41,250 nt of DNA. It comes from Bacteroidales bacterium UBA1223 (lineage in GTDB: Bacteria; Bacteroidota; Bacteroidia; Bacteroidales; P3). Positions 39,207 to 41,250 of the stretch are shown piece after piece. The stretch's first letter is position 1; every line of letters starts with the position of its first letter. Location of the stretch: assembly GCA_002309155.1 (NCBI GenBank), contig DBXB01000038.1:1315-42564 (forward strand), written 5' to 3'. Both the position numbers and the translations under genes were made by a program. The notes beneath the pieces were generated by a model that did not search any database, had not been told where the DNA came from, and saw nothing but the letters and a program-made list of their open reading frames with translations.

Positions 39207-40200
39207 CGCTAGTTGCTGTTTCTTTGTCTTCAACCGAATCTTGCTCCTTGTAGTCCTCTTCGCGTTCGTAGGCTCTGATTATTTTTGTCACCAGACGGTG
39301 GCGAATCACGTCGCTGTTGTCCAACTCTATTACTTCGATGCCGTCGATGTTTTTGAGGAGTTTGGTGGCGTGGATGAGTCCCGACTGCTGATGGCGAGGC
39401 AGGTCAATCTGCGTGATGTCGCCGGTGATAATGAATTTGGCATTCCTGCCCATACGGGTCAGGAACATCTTCAGCTGAGCCCTTGTGGCATTCTGCGCTT
39501 CGTCGAGGATGACAAAGGCGTTGTCGAGTGTGCGTCCACGCATGAATGCCAGCGGAGCTATCTCGATGGTGTTGTCCTCCCAGTAGGAGAGGAGCTTCTG
39601 CTGGGGAATCATGTCTCTCAGGGCATCATATAGAGGTTGCAGATAGGGGTCAAGTTTGTCGCGTAGGTCGCCTGGCAGGAATCCGAGATTCTCGCCTGCC
39701 TCAACAGCGGGACGGGTGAGGATGATGCGGCGTATCTCTTTGTTCTTGAGGGCTCGCACGGCAAGGGCTACAGCAGTATATGTCTTGCCGGTGCCTGCGG
39801 GACCGATGGCGAAGACCATGTCGTTCTTCTTGACAGACTCCACAAGGCGCTGCTGGTTGGGGGTCCGGGCTTTGATGAGCAGTCCGTTGCGGCCGTGCAC
39901 CAGTATGGTGTCGTTGGTCTCGGAGTCAGGACCATTGCCGTTCTCCATGATTTGCATGATGGCATTCTCGTTGATGCGTCCGAACTTCTCATAATAGGTA
40001 ATCATCGCCTTCAGCTTCTCCTCGAAGATAGTGATCTCTTCTTCGGGTCCTATCACTTTAAGCATCTCTCCACGGACAATCATTTTCAGTTTTGGGAAAA
40101 GAAGTCGCACAAAATCGAGGAGCTTGTCGTTGGTGCCCCAAAATTGCAAATAGTCGATATCTTCAAGTGATATAATTTTTTCTGTAGGCTTGTCGTCCAT
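39184..40200 (-). CDS. PhoH family ATPase
   Basis: The 338-residue protein has an N-terminal KH-like segment (about 40-90) followed by the PhoH P-loop domain with Walker A GPAGTGKT (133-140), RPAVEAGENLGFLPGDL, the Walker B region FVILDEAQNA and GDITQIDLP. A charged tail (EREEDYKEQDSVEDKETATSDEEQ) follows. PhoH-like proteins are cytoplasmic ATPases implicated in RNA metabolism and ribosome maturation near YbeY; the exact role is not settled. It is the first gene of the phoH-ispE-cargo operon, with a -7 element at 40233-40226 about 26 bases before the start. Confidence 0.94.
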   Translation of the reverse strand: MDDKPTEKIISLEDIDYLQFWGTNDKLLDFVRLLFPKLKMIVRGEMLKVIGPEEEITIFEEKLKAMITYYEKFGRINENAIMQIMENGNGPDSETNDTILVHGRNGLLIKARTPNQQRLVESVKKNDMVFAIGPAGTGKTYTAVALAVRALKNKEIRRIILTRPAVEAGENLGFLPGDLRDKLDPYLQPLYDALRDMIPQQKLLSYWEDNTIEIAPLAFMRGRTLDNAFVILDEAQNATRAQLKMFLTRMGRNAKFIITGDITQIDLPRHQQSGLIHATKLLKNIDGIEVIELDNSDVIRHRLVTKIIRAYEREEDYKEQDSVEDKETATSDEEQAQL

Positions 40201-40225
40201 ATTTTACCAGCGTTTTTTACGAATG

Positions 40226-40233
40226 CAAAGATA
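40226..40233 (-). promoter_or_regulatory. -7 promoter element for phoH
   Basis: TATCTTTG followed by C on the minus strand matches TAnnTTTG and lies 26 bases before the phoH ATG at 40200. A TTTG at the normal upstream distance is not evident. Confidence 0.6.
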
Positions 40234-40285
40234 CACTTTTTTTTCTTCTCCGAATACAATTCTACACACTTTGAACAAAATAAAT

Positions 40286-40316
40286 TTTGCCATGTCGCCA
40301 ATCTTGTGTAACTTTG
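40286..40316 (+). promoter_or_regulatory. Bacteroidota promoter for the aldolase gene
   Basis: TTTG (40286-40289), 19 bases, then TAACTTTG (40309-40316) followed by C is a full consensus match. The ATG at 40403 is about 80 bases downstream, leaving an untranslated leader with no visible hairpin. Confidence 0.8.
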
Positions 40317-40402
40317 CAAAATCATTTCACATGGATGCCAGGTGACTGTCAAAATGAACACAATCAGCATTGAAATCAATTAATAAACTAAAAAATAATA
40401 TC

Positions 40403-41250
40403 ATGGTAGACTACAAATCAATCGGACTTGTGAACACCCGTGCGATGTTCGCCAAGGCAGTAGACGGTGGATATGCTATCCCCGCCTTCAATTTCAACAA
40501 TATGGAACAGATGCAGGCCATCATCCAGGCCGCTGTCGAAACAAAATCGCCAGTTATCCTCCAAGTGTCGAAGGGCGCACGCGACTACGCCAACCCGACC
40601 CTTCTCCGCTATATGGCAGAGGGTGCTGTTGAGTACGCTAAGGAATTGGGTTGCCCCAATCCTCAGATTGTTCTCCATCTGGACCATGGCGACAGCTTCG
40701 AGACCTGCAAGAGCTGCATCGATATGGGATTCAGCAGCGTCATGTATGACGGTAGCGCACTGCCATACGAAGAGAACATTAAGATCTCACGCCAGGTGGT
40801 GGAATACGCACACAAATTTGATGTCACAGTGGAATGTGAACTCGGTGTGCTGGCAGGTGTTGAGGATGAGGTGGCATCAGAGGTGAGCCACTACACCAAG
40901 CCTGAAGAGGTTATCGACTTCGCCACCCGCACTGGTTGCGACTCTCTCGCCATCAGCATCGGAACTTCGCACGGCGCATACAAATTCAAACCCGAACAAT
41001 GCACCATCGACCCGCAGACCGGACGCCTTGTTCCTCCTCCGCTGGCTTTCAACGTGCTCGAGGCCATTGAGGAGAAGCTCCCAGGCTTCCCCATCGTGCT
41101 TCACGGTTCCAGCAGTGTGCCTCAGGAAGAGGTCGACACCATCAACGCCAACGGCGGTGCCCTCAAAGCCGCTGTGGGTATCCCCGAGGAACAGCTTCGC
41201 AAAGCCGCCAAGAGCGCTGTCTGCAAGATTAACATCGACAGCGACAGCCG
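40403..41250 (+). CDS. Class II fructose-1,6-bisphosphate aldolase, 3' end cut by window edge
   Basis: The open frame runs from ATG 40403 to the right edge (282 complete codons, no stop). The protein matches class II zinc-dependent aldolases, which split fructose-1,6-bisphosphate into dihydroxyacetone phosphate and glyceraldehyde-3-phosphate in glycolysis and reverse it in gluconeogenesis. Visible marks are GGYAIPAFNFNNMEQMQAIIQAA, QIVLHLDHGDSFE with the zinc-binding HLDHG, SVMYDGSALPYEENI, VECELGVLAGVED, SIGTSHGAYKF and PIVLHGSSSVP. The C-terminal part with the last catalytic loop lies outside the window. It has its own consensus promoter and is divergent from phoH. Confidence 0.95.
   Translation, partial: MVDYKSIGLVNTRAMFAKAVDGGYAIPAFNFNNMEQMQAIIQAAVETKSPVILQVSKGARDYANPTLLRYMAEGAVEYAKELGCPNPQIVLHLDHGDSFETCKSCIDMGFSSVMYDGSALPYEENIKISRQVVEYAHKFDVTVECELGVLAGVEDEVASEVSHYTKPEEVIDFATRTGCDSLAISIGTSHGAYKFKPEQCTIDPQTGRLVPPPLAFNVLEAIEEKLPGFPIVLHGSSSVPQEEVDTINANGGALKAAVGIPEEQLRKAAKSAVCKINIDSDS

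Noticed and set aside
39207..39233. ATG 39233 as the ispE start
   Set aside because: It adds nine residues (MKTKKQQLA) before a conserved N-terminus and lengthens the overlap with phoH; ATG 39206 fits the family better.

Overview
The window looks like a chromosomal segment of a Bacteroidales (Bacteroidota) bacterium; I cannot fix the family. The evidence is Bacteroidota-type promoters (TAnnTTTG, in the best cases with TTTG 19 bases upstream), few visible Shine-Dalgarno sites, a type IX secretion (T9SS) SprF/PorP-family protein, a cargo protein with a type A C-terminal sorting domain, GH3 and GH92 exo-glycosidases, a DUF4919 protein and many exported outer-membrane proteins. I see no tRNA, rRNA, CRISPR array, transposase or phage gene.

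Layout. 1-2366 (minus): a phosphate-selective-type porin followed by a nucleoside-gate membrane protein that runs off the left edge. 2507-3244 (plus): a small outer-membrane barrel, ending at a bidirectional terminator. 3358-6413 (minus): a GH3 glycosidase and a membrane-anchored TPR protein separated by a 17-bp perfect hairpin. 6662-14019 (plus): a DHOD-like flavoprotein, acyl-CoA ligase, four-helix-bundle protein, kdsA, a DEDDh exonuclease, a DUF4919 protein and an FAH-family hydrolase. 14078-18419 (minus): tsaD, an sprF/porP-like gene and a PorE-like OmpA protein, apparently an operon. 18711-24247 (plus): tamB and a GT9 heptosyltransferase-like gene. 24338-28270: an AT-richer accessory patch with a zinc-ribbon protein and a type IIG-like restriction-modification enzyme behind a highly structured leader. 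28282-32393 (plus): a NAGPA-type phosphodiester glycosidase and an AddA-like helicase-nuclease. 32397-40200 (minus): two paralogous cysteine-rich lipoproteins, a GH92 mannosidase, a ROK sugar kinase, then the tightly packed phoH, ispE and T9SS-cargo genes. 40403-end (plus): class II fructose-bisphosphate aldolase, cut by the right edge.

Functional themes are envelope biogenesis (KdsA, GT9, TamB, SprF/PorE, porins), export of proteins by T9SS, glycan use (GH3, GH92, ROK kinase) and DNA repair or defence (helicase-nuclease, DEDDh exonuclease, restriction-modification).

The two most unusual non-coding signals are: (1) a leader of about 160 nt before the restriction-modification gene, with a 111-nt hairpin and two competing alternative pairings, which looks like an attenuator or switch; and (2) several families of short-unit repeats (9-nt CATATCAAC, 7-nt GTGAATN, CCTTAACTC, AAACCTTTT) that fill many intergenic gaps in a recurring order between a stop codon and the next start codon, including an exact 66-bp direct repeat on both sides of the ROK kinase gene.
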